From NCBI GenBank assembly GCA_014843695.1, contig CM026387.1, forward strand, positions 77,316,106 to 77,380,105: a DNA stretch of 64,000 nt. Reading direction: 5' to 3'. This stretch comes from Archivesica marissinica (Eukaryota; Mollusca; Bivalvia; Venerida; Vesicomyidae). The translations under genes and the position numbers were made by a program. The notes below the pieces were generated by a model. That model searched no databases, had not been told where the DNA came from, and worked only from the letters and a program-made list of their open reading frames with translations. Shown here in pieces: positions 62,881 through 64,000 of this stretch. Position 1 is the stretch's first letter; each line of letters starts with the position of its first letter.

Positions 62881-64000
62881 GGTATGTATCATATGTATCT
62901 AACACAGTCTGTACTACGGACATGATACGTATCATATGTATCTAACACACAGTCTGTACTACGGACATGATACGTATCATATGTATCTAACAGTCTGTAC
63001 TACGGACATGATACGTATCATATGTATCTAACACACAGTCTGTACTACGGACATGATACGTATCATATGTATCTAACAGTCTGTACTACGGACATGATAC
63101 GTATCATATGTCTCTAACACACAGTCTGTACTACGGACATGATACGTATCATATGTCTCTAACACAGTCTGTACTACGGACATGATACGTATCATATGTC
63201 TCTAACACACAGTCTGTACTACGGACATGATACGTATCATATGTCTCTAACACACAGTCTGTACTACGGACATGATACGTATCATATGTATCTAACACAG
63301 TCTGTACTACGGACATGATACGTATCATATGTATCTAACACACATCTGTACTACGGACATGATACGTATCATATGTATCTAACAGTCTGTACTACGGACA
63401 TGATACGTATCATATGTATCTAACACACAGTCTGTACTACGGACATGATACGTATCATATGTATCTAACACACAGTCTGTACTACGGACATGATACGTAT
63501 CATATGTCTCTAACACACAGTCTGTACTACGGACATGATACGTATCATATGTCTCTAACACAGTCTGTACTACGGACATGATACGTATCATATGTCTCTA
63601 ACACACAGTCTGTACTACGGACATGATACGTATCATATGTCTCTAACACAGTCTGTACTACGGACATGATACGTATCATATGTCTCTAACACACAGTCTG
63701 TACTACGGACATGATACGTATCATATGTCTCTAACACAGTCTGTACTACGGACATGATACGGATCATATGTATCTAACACAGTCTGTACTACGGACATGA
63801 TACGGATCATATGTCTCTAACACAGTCTGTACTACGGACATGATACGGATCATATGTCTCTAACACAGTCTGTACTACGGACATGATACGGATCATATGT
63901 ATCTAACACAGTCTGTACTACGGACATGATACGGATCATATGTATCTAACACAGTCTGTACTACGGACATGATACGGATCATATGTATCTAACACAGTCT
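62881..64000 (+). repeat. 41-45 bp tandem array running off the right edge
   Basis: Unit TACGTATCATATGTATCTAA followed by CACACAGTCTGTACTACGGA and CATGA. The CACACAG/CACAG/CAG step makes lengths of 45, 43 and 41. From about 63745 GATACGTATC becomes GATACGGATC in every unit. It begins inside a CATAGATCC MITE fragment (62855-62881). Confidence 0.95.

Overview
The window is nuclear DNA from an animal. It is AT-rich and loaded with repeats, its host coding sequence is split into short exons with GT-AG borders, and it holds several tRNA-headed SINE families, long LINEs, cut-and-paste transposons and many minisatellites. The content (capsid genes of the aquatic-invertebrate Polinton type, Tx1/L1-like LINE, many SINE families) suggests a mollusc, probably a bivalve, but no sequence here proves the species. 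Two blocks of exactly 1000 N (47067-48066 and 59325-60324) are assembly gaps.

Left end (1-8400): a virus-derived Polinton/Maverick (adintovirus-like) morphogenesis cassette. It holds a packaging ATPase, a likely double-jelly-roll major capsid protein, a penton-like protein, a small possible fibre-type protein, and five further element-type proteins, several with membrane segments. The frames are open and tightly packed. Polymerase B, integrase and protease are not in the window and, if present, lie left of base 1. A minisatellite built from 209-bp higher-order units separates two of its genes.

8.4-26.3 kb: a transposon graveyard (THAP-domain element, mariner fossil, hAT with terminal inverted repeats, Tc1 with terminal inverted repeats, TTAA-flanked MITEs, SINEs) interleaved with exons of an unrecognised plus-strand gene. 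The exons at 18883-19084, 20492-20557, 22054-22294, 25283-25642 and 26141-26305 keep one reading frame across their splice phases. A second, intact terminal exon lies at 11331-12832 and carries PxDLS-type motifs. The 26 kb copy of that exon is interrupted by a 5'-truncated LINE, giving an 807-codon fused frame.

26.3-46 kb: LINE copies (one nearly complete, 29.4-33.2 kb, minus strand), a large ACATAC-rich array, a LINE fragment joined to a transposase-like frame, a PHD-finger frame next to a perfect 31-bp palindrome, and a DDE_Tnp_4 (Harbinger/IS5-type) transposase on the minus strand.

46-62 kb: the minus-strand host gene SNAPC1 (snRNA-activating protein complex subunit 1), recognised from five exons between 59324 and 49116. 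Its introns are filled with 58-bp and 24-bp tandem arrays and SINEs. The first exon touches one N gap; C-terminal exons were not found and may be in or beyond the other. The window ends in further arrays (50 bp, 21 bp and about 43-45 bp units), the last running off the right edge.
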